From: Diospyros lotus
Taxonomy: Eukaryota > Streptophyta > Magnoliopsida > Ericales > Ebenaceae
Length of the DNA stretch: 64,000 nucleotides
Assembly: GCF_014633365.1 (NCBI RefSeq)
Contig: NC_068347.1
Coordinates: 30,794,116-30,858,115 of the forward strand
Reading direction: 5' to 3'
This document shows positions 11,225 through 21,299 of this stretch, piece after piece. Below the pieces are notes generated by a model. The model saw nothing but the letters and a program-made list of their open reading frames with translations, was not told the origin of the DNA and ran no database searches. The stretch's first letter is position 1. The number at the start of each line of letters is the position of its first letter. A program made the translations under genes and the position numbers.

Positions 11225-13285
11225 AAGCCCAAACGCAGACATGATACAGAGTGAGAGATTTTGATCAGTCATGTACATAAGTACCACAAAATGTTCTGTA
11301 CCGGTATAAGTTTTTATGTTTTCCCTTTTCCTTTTTACTTGTTCAATTTCCAGCGAGTGTGCTCCATCTTAGGCTATGTATTTCTAAGTTATTGAAATAT
11401 CATCTGCTCATTCCAGAAGGAAAATGCCACTGGTACTGAAATTTTACACATAATCCTGCATCAAATGACAGGCCAATTGGATTTTGCACATGGAAATTTA
11501 CTTACTTTTTCCCCTTTGCATAGTTATTAAAAGCCCCATATGCTTATATTTTAGTGACTATCTTGGAAGAAATTATTTGAGAATGAAGGAACGACAGGAA
11601 TTTAAGAAAATTAACAGAAATGGCTCAAATGATTTCTCTGTTCTACATTTTTCTCAAGATAAAGATAGACAAAAATGCTAAACTGGTAGAAGGTAAGAAG
11701 TAACTACAATCTATTTGGCCTCTTTGCTGTTGCTTTGTCTGTTTCCAGAAGTTCAGGTGGCAGAGATGTATTGAGGTTGACATGTGAAAATTATAGATAA
11801 GGATGGGACAACCTGATTGATATTCATGTCAGCTCTTGAAACAAAAAAAACTTTTATGCAATCTTCATGATGATATTGCCTGAGTGATTCTAGAACGACA
11901 AGAGACTCTGAAAATACAAACTTTACTTATAAGAAGCGAGTGCCAAGAGAAGAGACTCCAAAAGAATCAATCAATTGTCAATTTTAAAACAATAACAGAA
12001 CACGAGGTATGTATTAGAAAAAATATTTATAATTTACATCTATTATTATCAGCTAGGAAGACAATTGATATTTCCATTCCATCTTTTTCTATTAATTATC
12101 TTTTCATTGGTAACTTGTAAGTTTAGGTTATTTGCAGAATTTGACAAAAAGATATTGACTAGCATAATGTCATTGTCAATCATCTTAAGCGTTTTATAAA
12201 TGTAACCATCTGACCTTTATGGTCATTTTAAAACTCTTTTATCTGTATTGCATAATTAACAAACTTGACCTTAAGATTTATAACAAAAATAATCAAATGT
12301 CATTGTCTGTAACCAAAGAAGTACAAATGATAGAGTTAAGCTAACCTCTATGACTAATAAGATCAACACAATTATTTTGCCACTCTTGGGAGTTTCCAAA
12401 TTGTTATATTGCCAGCTTAAAAATTCTTTTTCAACTGTAATGGACACACTAGCAGAATGGGTTAGCATCAGTTAACGTGTTGTCCGGATCCTAGAGTTTA
12501 GCTAGGGTTTTAATAGGAAATCTGGAAGGAACCAAGGGATTAAAACAGAAATAGAGGGAGAATCAGAAGAACAGAGGGAGATATTCAGCAGAATTGAGGG
12601 CGAATGCAGACAGAATAGAACCAAGAGAGAAAATTGGAGAGCAACAAGAAAAATCAGACTTGAGAGAGAAATCTGGAAATCAATTATCATTCAACCGTAT
12701 GCCATTCTCTACCTATTCTAACCTATTTATAGGCTACAACAGCAAAGTACAATCACTACAACAGCAAAGTACAACAACAATGTACAACCTACTACAACAC
12801 ATATAATACATAATTACTATTATATCTTTGGGGATCCTTGGGGTTGTGACACGTGTACGTAAATGAACCTTGAAGCAGCTGGTCTGCTTTGCCAACTTTT
12901 GCAAAAGAACATAGACAATATATGGAACTTTTTTATAGTATTTATATTTGAGTGATTTGAAAGTAACTGCCTCCAGATTCATTGATTTACACAAAAACAC
13001 TCAGTTTAAATAATCAATGCACAAATATTGCAGAAAATGTGTGTTTTCCAGCAATTGGAGTAAAACGTAAATGTCTTTTAGGTGTTCTTTACAGGAAAAT
13101 GAGGGTAACAACATGAAAACTCACAATTCAGTAAGAACTATCTATGAAGGGTAACACTGACACCTTTTACAAGAGGATGAAATAGCATCAGGAAAGATGT
13201 TCAGCTTCAGTGCATAGATCTCAGAAAAATAGCATTTTCAGCTACCCAAGCACATTGAGATCATCAGAAATTTGAGTAATGAGAA

Positions 13286-13287
<2 letters not shown>
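11225..13287. other. Gene-poor spacer
   Basis: Begins with the presumed 3' UTR of the small-protein gene. The remainder is AT-rich. At 12500-12680 a purine-rich stretch (GAGAGAAAT/GGAAATCTGG) may be a transposon leftover. At 12725-12800 the motif CTACAACAGCAAAGTACAA occurs twice in tandem. No coding feature is supported. Confidence 0.35.

Positions 13288-13320
<33 letters not shown>
13288..13320. repeat. Poly-G tract, 33 bases
   Basis: Uninterrupted run of 33 G after GAGAAGA. The true length is uncertain, because such runs are prone to sequencing and assembly error. Confidence 0.95.
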
Positions 13321-13321
<1 letters not shown>

Positions 13322-13483
13322 ATATAGTTTCTTGTATGCAACCTTTGATATTCACAGTATTATACTAAAGTAAGCATGAAAATTAGGAATGCTGTGATAG
13401 CTTGCTAACAACTAAGGAAGTACTAGTGAATTTGCAGAAAAGAACCAAAAATTAACTGAAGTGAAAGGATACGAAAAATCTTA

Positions 13484-13703
13484 GGGTGTGTTTGATAGCA
13501 TTTAGCTAGAAAGGAAAGTATTTTCCAACTTGCATGGAAAACAAAAACCATCTCCCCCTAGATGGAATTTTCCATGGAAAAGAGGCAAAAACATACTTTA
13601 ATGGTTGTACCATGGAAAATATAGTGTGTCAAACACCAAAGATGGAATTCAGTTCCTCGGATGTGACATTTTCTATGTATTTTCCATGCTATCAAACACA
13701 CCC
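13484..13703. mobile_element. Tourist-type (PIF/Harbinger) MITE
   Basis: The 18-bp terminal inverted repeats GGGTGTGTTTGATAGCAT are perfect at both ends (13484-13501 and complement 13686-13703). They are flanked by the 3-bp duplication TTA (13481-13483 and 13704-13706), the signature of PIF/Harbinger insertions. Length 220 bp with no coding capacity. ATTTTCCATGGAAAA-like palindromic words recur inside. Confidence 0.9.
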
Positions 13704-13706
13704 TTA

Positions 13707-14599
13707 ATTTATCAACCATGATTACTTACATAAGATAGAATTGATCCAACATGTATGATTAGGGCTGGAACTAGACTATAACTGTCCTTAGGACAGTGGG
13801 AGATAAAAGACTGTTTATCTGCCAATAGGCTATACACTAGGGCAACAAATAATGCTACATATTCATCCTTGCTAGAAAACACACTTCAGAAAATGCGTTG
13901 TTCCCATGTGCCCATGTCTGCTGAATGCTAGGACATAGCACAATGGTGATAGACATAAGGTATGGCTTTGACATGGCATATTCTAGGAAAAATTCCTCAG
14001 GGAATGTTTGAGAAAGATAAAAGAAATATTTTGTTCCTTTTACCTTGTAGCCTAATTGGTGCACGTGGCTAAACTAGCTATGTCTAAAGGGCTCAATGTG
14101 GTAGAAGGCTATGCTAAGGCAAAGATAGTAGCAGTCAGTAAAACAGCTGCAGGAAACATTTGGGCATACACAAGTTCACAATCTTAACATACATTTATAC
14201 CTCAATGTTCAACTCGCCATATATCATAGGCCACACCACTTGGTTTCCGCCTAAGACATGCAATATGTCAGTGACAGTACAAAAATAAATTAATCCACAA
14301 ACTCTTAGCTTGAAAATAAGTGAATCCCATGATGTCTTCAAACTCTTAGCTTAGACAGTAGAGCTTAGCTTCAGTGGAATTCATGTGTCCTGAGAAGTAG
14401 CCAAAGGCTGAATCTGCTGGTTTGACATAACCCTATTAATTCATAGTTCCTCTTCATAAGGTCTTATAAAATTTAAAACTCAACTCCTATGGATTCTGGG
14501 CCTGTAACCCCTACGGTTAATAGCTCCAATAATCTCTGTTATAATCCCTGGGCCCAAACCATCATATTCTCTAAAACTGTCATCAGGCTGACGCTACAA
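13707..14599. other. Intergenic sequence, no feature seen
   Basis: Mixed-composition sequence without a supported gene. Around 14280-14360 the phrase AACTCTTAGCTT occurs twice about 50 bases apart. Nothing else stands out. Confidence 0.3.
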
Positions 14600-14935
14600 C
14601 AACAACAATCACAAGCCCCAATCTTACAACATCAGGTCACCTTGATACGGTTTAGGACTCCTAATTGTTTGAGAATATATTTTATTTTTTCTTTTTGATT
14701 TAGGATTCTTATTGCCTTTTGGTATTGGATTCTTATTCTTATTTGGAGTTGGATTCCTATTCCTATTCCTATTCCTATTATAACTATTTTCCTCTTTAGT
14801 TTAAGTTTAGGATTACCTTCTACAAATAGGGATGCTATGTCATAGTTTTATAATCAAATTGAATGAAATAATAAGTGTTTTTTAGAGAAAGATTCTCTTA
14901 TTTGCTCTTTTTCCTTGTGGTGGATTCCTAAGTGA
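14600..14935 (+). mobile_element. LTR-like remnant (retrotransposon promoter/R-U5 style)
   Basis: Contains the 6-bp repeats CCTATT/TTCCTA, then TACAAATAGGGATGCTATG, TCAATTGAATGAAATAATAAG-like text and a TGTGGTGGATTCC ending, a layout typical of plant LTRs. No second copy or target duplication is visible, so boundaries are approximate. Confidence 0.45.
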
Positions 14936-14999
14936 TGTGCCCCGCAAAACAAGTGGGCAAAATGGATCAACGAAAATAAACGAAAGAATCAGAGGAAGG

Positions 15000-15600
15000 A
15001 GACAGCGCCACGTGGCCAAGTGGGGAGCCCCTACGTGCATGGTCGTGACCCACCATGCAGGCGCTGCAACAACCCCACGCCCGCGCCCACACCCACATCA
15101 CCGCAACATTGCCCAGCCTTGCGCGTGAGCCCATGCAGCCATGCACCCCCAAGTGACCCTCACCCAGTGACCCCCACTCAAGGGTGCCATGGGCATGCCC
15201 ACGATCTGCAGGCCATCACTCCCGAGAGACCCGGTCAAAACCACATCGGAGTTACTCGTCAAAGAAATCAAGTCACCAACACCAGGTTGCCTCTTTCATC
15301 GCTATAAATAGGGGAGTCCTCCCCCCTCCCCCCCCATTCAGTATGGAATCTTTGACACTCACACTTCCTTCTTGCATTCAACTATCCTATCCCATACTTT
15401 CGAGAAGCTAACTTAGGCATCAGAGGGTCTGCATGGAGATCTACACCCGCGCTCCTAACCGATTCTCTTTCCAAACAGGTCACTCATCGCTTGGAGGGGT
15501 CATCCATCGCTGTAACTCTCCCCCGAGTGAGTCACCCATTGGTGTCACCCTCCCCCATGTGAGTCATCCATCATCCGAACAAGCCATCCTTTTGCCATCA
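15000..15600 (+). mobile_element. Gypsy-type LTR-like fragment
   Basis: GC-rich block (15000-15250) followed by TATA-like GCTATAAATAGGGGAG at 15300 and, about 100 bases on, GCTAACTTAGGCATCAGAGG near 15407. The last phrase resembles the 'ACTTAGGCATCGGAG' signature common in plant Gypsy LTRs (from memory). Overlapping 60-95-codon frames here are composition artefacts. Confidence 0.5.
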
Positions 15601-16573
15601 TAAGAAAATCTCCCATGCATAAATTTATTGTTGTAGCCGTGCAACAACACTAAGGATTGGAGTATAACTATATCCTTGGTGTGGCCTACCAAGATGGTGA
15701 TTTGGCCATTCATCTACATTAACATTGTTCATTCATAGTGGGGTTTCAATCTCACTGAGATCGGATTAAGCAGCCCATCCACATTCTGGTGTCACACCTA
15801 CATGAATTTTAGACATTCAGCTCATCAGGCCCACACCAAAGGTGAAGATACTCTAGACCCCTATCTGTACTCAAGAAGGAGCTAGCTGAAGTGGCAATGG
15901 TGCAGCATTGGCATACAGTCTACTTACAGATAATAAGGTTTAAGAAGACACAATATGCAGGCCTTCAACCCTCTTATTTGGCTGCATCTTCTATTGCCTT
16001 GAACAATTTCCCAAGTGAAAAACCAACATTAGGCAATGCATACCAAACATTAGTTCAGATGAAAGACATGAGCATAGCAATCAAGGATGCTTCAGTAAAT
16101 TGGAAAATTAAATGGACAAATTTGAGTTTTTTCTGTTTCCACTGAAAACTGACTGACTGCTGACAGTTCTCTCATCATGGTATATACATCAACTAGTGAC
16201 CGGCATTTCATTGTGAAGTCACATAACCAATAGATAGGTTTCAACTAGCATGGGAATATACTGGAATAAGAAACTTGCCGAGCACCATTTTCCTTCAGTT
16301 GTACAAGATACAACTGGAAGCATACCCCATTCCAAAGCTGAATTCCGAGTTCAAAATCATGAAAAATTACCACTAGATTTAGCAAGAAATATAAATTCTG
16401 ATATTATTGCTAGGCTAATCTATGTTACACAAATGAGCACTGCAGTCAAAACTTATCACATCATACTTCCCCTTTCCTTGACGTAAACCCCAGGGGTCAT
16501 CAATTTATTCCACACTGTGTGTCAAAAAATTTATCACCAGTGGCTTTTTATATAGCATATTTCTACAGTGTGT
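15601..16573. other. Intergenic sequence, probable transposon debris
   Basis: Frames of 84 codons at 15891-16145 and 78 codons at 16250-16486 match no family I recognise. AAACTGACTGACTGC near 16146 resembles text inside the repeat copies that follow. Confidence 0.3.
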
Positions 16574-17341
16574 TGCCCAGATTTTTCTATCAAGAATAGT
16601 CTAGGGCATAATTCATAACAGAAGTTCGAATAACTTTGATGCCTAGTTTGAGGCTCGGGCTCACGATCAACAGTTTACCTCGAAATAATTGAATAGAAAG
16701 CTAAATTACACTCCTAGAAAAGTTCTTGCTGGACAAGACAAACTGACTGACTGCAAGCAAGTCTGCCAAAAGCGAGTCAAAAAGGGATAAAAAATGAATG
16801 GAAGTCATTGTCGTTCATATTGCTCCACAGATTCCAATAGAACAAATCAAACATGGATTGAGAGACCTGTTCAATTCCACAACATAGTCTTTCTGAAGCA
16901 TGGCTAACAGGGATGACACAATAACACCCTTTGCTTTAATATGCTCAGACTAAAATAGAGTTTGGTCAGTAATGTCTTGCCCAGATTTCCTATTAACAAT
17001 GGTCTAGGGTTTAGTCCATTAAAGTTGCAATACTCAGATGTTTCATGTGATTATTTGAGGTTCACGGTCACTGGTTAACCTAAATGTTGCTGATGAAGCA
17101 TAAATCACTAACAGATAGCTAGAATGCCTCAAAATTAATTGAAAAGAAAGCTAAATTACAGCACCGATAGGAATTTTTTCTACTTGGACAAGCTGACCGA
17201 CCTGAAACCAGTTAAAATTGGGTCAAAATTTTAAAAAACTGAACCAAAAAAAAAAAAAATTCGTTTTCATTAATATTGATTCACAGATTCCGCTATAACC
17301 AAGAAACCATGGATTGTTAAACCTGTTTGATTCCACAATCG
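16574..17341. repeat. Diverged direct repeat, two copies about 405 bp apart
   Basis: Copy 1 starts near 16574 (TGCCCAGATTTTTCTATCAA) and copy 2 near 16979 (TGCCCAGATTTCCTATTAAC). Both continue through TCTAGGG, GAAAGCTAAATTACA, a CTGAC-rich stretch, CACAGATTCC and CATGGATTG and end near CAATTCCACAA/GATTCCACAA (about 16885 and 17340). Each copy carries small indels. Identity of the unit unknown. Confidence 0.6.
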
Positions 17342-17495
17342 CCGGCCGATTACCGGCGTAGACGTTGCTCTGCATCTCCGCGATGGCACCGCTCACCGTT
17401 TTCCGAGAGCTGATCAGTCCGCAGGAGGCCCATTATTGAAGATCCGCTTGAGTTGGGCCATATCCAGTCCCACAACCACCAGGTCCGTTTGGAAT
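17342..17495 (-). other. GC-rich block, possible exon or gene fragment
   Basis: Short island of balanced GC in AT-rich surroundings, directly next to repeat copy 2. On the minus strand one frame reads through about 40 codons (SSRKTVSGAIAEMQSNVYAG segment) with gene-like composition but no family match, and an in-frame stop precedes it. May be the first exon of a lost gene or captured sequence. Confidence 0.25.
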
Positions 17496-18800
17496 TTCCA
17501 ATTTTCATCTGATTTTTACCCCTTTTTTCCCCCTTAATAATGATATCAAAAAATGTAGAATTGAATTTATTTTTTATTTAACTACCTTTTACTGTACAAA
17601 TAAAAATATTTTGTAAAGAAAAAGGCAATTAAAATGATGTTAAATGATAATACTCATTGTATTTATTAGCTTATAATTCTAACACCCACCCACATAAGAA
17701 TTTCTAGTAAATTCTTATACAATTTGGGCTATAAAAATATTGGTTTTCCTTAATTAATTATTCTTATTATAAAAAATACAAATAAAACATCATAAATCAC
17801 AATACATGCTTAGGGTTAGGGGTGCCACCTTAATGCTATCTCCAGGCCATGGGCATTGGTTTTTACCGTATTTTACCTAGATCTTGGTTCCAATTCTAAG
17901 TCTTAAGTTTCCAAGTCAAGGCTACCTGTAGGTTTGACTTGGGAGCCAGTGCTAACTAGATAAATAAAGTGCAAACTTATGTGACACATCACTATAGTTT
18001 GACATGGGACCAAAATTTTGTCTTAATCATATTCTCGTGTCACTGATTTTTGTGATACGAAAAATTTTTGTTCTTTGCGTTAAGTAACATAAAATAGATG
18101 GGAATAGTAAAAAATTTATCCGATGTGAATAAATTAAAAGGGGACATAAGTCTCATGGGGTGGGACCCACACACCCAAACCCCCTCGCCTGAGGAGCAAT
18201 ATAATAGTTTTGTTTTATGACATTACAATCAATGATAATAGACATTTATCTTGCTAAAGTAAAAAATCATACAATTGAGATCTCAACGTGTTTGGATCAA
18301 ATAGTTCTTCAAACATCGTAATAAAGTTTCCTAATCAAGAGATATTGCTACATAATTGAGGTTCGTAATCTATTATCCTAGTTGAACATGAATTTTCAAA
18401 CTTACAAAAATCAACTTTTCGTGAGATATAAAGGCATCTTCTAATCTTTATCTTCTCAATCTCTTATGATTTCTCTCGTGCTTCTAGGATCTCTTTATTC
18501 CTTGTGTCTTCAAACATTTGATTCACCAAACCTATCCTTAATTTCTTGATTCAAATATTAGAATATCTTTATAAGAATAACTATGAATAACCCTAATCTT
18601 TGCTTTACAAGTCTAAAGCGAGAGTACCCAATTAGACTATCATCCCAATCAACCTCCGTAATATTTTTTCTTATATTTTTTATGTACGTCTATGTTTACT
18701 TTTATTTAAGGGCAATACTTCATTCATGTAATTAAATAATAATATTATGAATTATAACTTATTAAAAATTTAAAGACAAAATCATACAATTGGGTCATTG
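17496..18800. other. AT-rich spacer, no feature seen
   Basis: No coding signal. AGAATTTCTAGTAAATTCT near 17698 is a small hairpin. The remainder is low-complexity AT-rich text. Confidence 0.3.
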
Positions 18801-18849
18801 GTGTTCACCCTCGCTCAGCCGTAAAATATATGAACATGTCCCCACCACA

Positions 18850-19320
18850 TGCAAATAGGGTTGGCTCAAGGCATAAGCCACTAAGGGCTATGCGTAGGAC
18901 CCTCAAACAACGGAAGACACCGAAGAAGATGCTAAAAAAAGTGTTGAAGAATGAGAGAAGAAAAGCTAAAAAAAAAGAGAGAAAGAGAAACGTTGCAGGC
19001 AATAAAATAGACTGACCACTACCAAGAGACGTCGACGACAACGAAATGAGACATTGATGGGAGTCGGGAAAAGGTCAAGAGATGCTAACCATTGGAGACC
19101 GAGAGACATGGTCGTTGGTCACAACAGACGGTCACACGATCCAATTGACGTCTTTAAAGATGATGGATAGAGCAATGGCACTGTCAGAGATTAGGAACAA
19201 TCATCGATCACGACAAATAACAGACACAGTCCGTCACTAGTTAGGTGGTTATGCAAGAGAAATAGATGGAACTATCTTATCGCCTAGAGCCCCACCAACT
19301 CTTAAACTGACCCTGCATGT
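18850..19320. mobile_element. Probable DNA-transposon remnant
   Basis: GGGTTGGCTCAAGGCATAAG near 18857 and the inverted-sense text ACTCTTAAACTGACCCT near 19300 look like degenerate terminal repeats starting GGGT. The core is richer in GC (GACGTCGACGAC near 19027, repeated GGTCAC/GATCACGA words). No target duplication found, so the assignment is tentative. Confidence 0.35.
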
Positions 19321-19894
19321 GCAATCATGAACAGCTCATATGGATGCATGACATGATTGAATGTTGTGGTTAACATATACTAAAAGTAGCAAGAGAGACA
19401 CTTGGCCCCAATCAAACACATCTATCAAATCCACACATTTTAGTCTTTTATTTTAGCTCGTTTTTAATTTTTATTTATTTAAATAAATAAAAAGAGATAA
19501 AAATGTATTCAAATATGTATTAAATAAGTCTTAATTACAAATTTAAAATTAAAAAATATTAATAAAAATTATATTTTATTTAAATATACAAGTAAATAAA
19601 TAAATAACTTAACTCCATCCCCACTTGTCCGTATTGTAGCTCCATAGCTTTGTCCTGGGAACAAGACCAAAGTCCGTGCACACACAGTACCACTTTTCTT
19701 TTTTGCTTCCATCATTATTAATCAATTTGGTTTGGGTATACGCTTCCATGTGCATCTGTCTCCGTCTCCTGGCTTCGCAACCCGTAGGATAAGGCATTAT
19801 TCGGCTATAGTTATCGACACATCTAAACTCAATTTAAGCAGTTTAGTTCAAATTTTTAATTTTAATTGAATAATACTCAACCCTAGTGAGCTAG

Positions 19895-20315
19895 CAGTGC
19901 CGTACCTGAGATTTCGGAGCCCTGAGTCGAAATGTAAAAAATGGGACCCTAAATCATAGTGTACATTCAAATTTTAATTTTCATAATAAAATATAAAAAA
20001 ATATTCATACCATATCAGAATAAAATTAAAAATTTTATAACTGATCAATTAAAAATTATTCTCCTTGCAGTTTTGAAAGCAAAAATATTAATCAAATTTA
20101 CATAATCAAATTGTTCGCCAGAGATTTTTGTATATGCATTCAACAGATTTTTTTGGAAAAAGAGGATTGATGAGAGATTTATACAAGGACAAAATTGTTA
20201 TTTTGACAAAAGGGTAAAATAGTAATTTTATTTCAAATTTATGGGCCCCTAAATATGGCAAAATCACGGGCCTTGAGACAATGGGCTCTTGAAATTGGCT
20301 ATAGGTCCGAGCCTG
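19895..20315. mobile_element. Non-autonomous hAT element, 421 bp
   Basis: Flanked by a perfect 8-bp target duplication TGAGCTAG (19887-19894 and 20316-20323). It starts CAGTGCCGTACCTGAG and ends with the complement of CAGGCTCGGACCTATA, so the terminal repeats begin CAG..CCG.ACCT. Phrases such as GGAGCCC and GGGCCCCTAAA near the ends are typical of plant hAT-derived repeats. No transposase frame. Confidence 0.85.
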
Positions 20316-20323
20316 TGAGCTAG

Positions 20324-21049
20324 CTATGATTGTACATTTAGCAAGGATTTACGACATCTTTAAAGTATTCATTTATAGAATTAAGTAATATATTTAAGTA
20401 TTTTTAATATATTATGTGATGATAGAATAAGGAATTCATTATAACAACTACATCTTGAGGTAAATGTTAGGATGGATTTATTTTTTAGGTATAATCTCTT
20501 ATTCTTAAGTTAGTAATGACACGTAAAAAAGAAATAATGAACTTGTAATCAAATAATTTTATTTGTAAGGATCATCTTTATATAAACTAAAAAAGACGGG
20601 ATTTGTTAGTATTTTTTGATATTTTTTTTCAAGATTCTTAATTTTGATTATTATCTAATATTTAAAGTTTTTTTTGAGATTTGTTAATATTCATGATTTT
20701 TATTGTTGTTGAATACGAGATGTTTGATTTGAATTTAAATTTAAATAAATCTATTAGGTATGACTTTGTCCTTTTATAGATTAAGATTTAAGTGTTAGAT
20801 TTAAAATAATTATTTATATATTATGTAATATTTTGTATTTTGAAATAATAGTAATTAATCTCAATATTTAAATATACTTGTGAATTTGTGAAGTTGTTGG
20901 TGAAAAAAATAATAATAATGATAAAAATAATTTTATTATGAGGGGGTATTGGAGGAGTTTTTGAAAGTTTTGGAGCAAGTGAAATAATGTAAACTGGAGT
21001 AAAATCACTTTAAGTATAAAATAGGTGCAATATTAACTCAAGGAGGCGG
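20324..21049. other. AT-rich spacer, no feature seen
   Basis: Very AT-rich, with repeated TTTGAGATTTGTTAATAT-like words near 20600-20690. No gene. Confidence 0.3.
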
Positions 21050-21052
21050 TTA

Positions 21053-21285
21053 AAACAAGCGGCACGCGCGTGCGAGGCTTGGTGGGGAGACCCCAGGTTC
21101 GAACCTGGGGGCGTGCGGGGGGGGGTTGCTGAAGGAAAAATCCAGCCAATCTGGGCACCAAACGGCGCCGTTTCAGGGCGTCAGGCTGCGCCCATTCGCA
21201 CCGCCCCGGGGGGGGGGGGGCCTTGCCACGTGGCAGCCCCACTGCCTTGTCCGCCAAAGACAATTGAATAATATAAATAGGAGGA
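21053..21285 (+). mobile_element. GC-rich tRNA-like/LTR-promoter block (SINE or retroelement fragment)
   Basis: Contains the perfect 20-bp palindrome CCCCAGGTTCGAACCTGGGG (21091-21110), which encloses GGTTCGAACC, the internal B-box and T-arm consensus of tRNA genes and tRNA-derived SINEs. Downstream are the perfect palindrome AAACGGCGCCGTTT (about 21160), two G-runs, GCCACGTGGCA (about 21226) and TATA-like ATATAAATAGGAGG (about 21270). No complete tRNA cloverleaf could be drawn. The final part looks like a retroelement promoter. Confidence 0.4.
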
Positions 21286-21299
21286 GGCCGGCAGTAAAG

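Noticed and set aside
15020..15411. His/Pro-rich frames of 75-95 codons
   Set aside because: Composition artefacts of a GC-rich LTR-like block with a TATA box inside the frames.
21091..21110. tRNA gene
   Set aside because: Only the T-arm/B-box is convincing; no acceptor stem, D-arm or anticodon arm could be folded around it.
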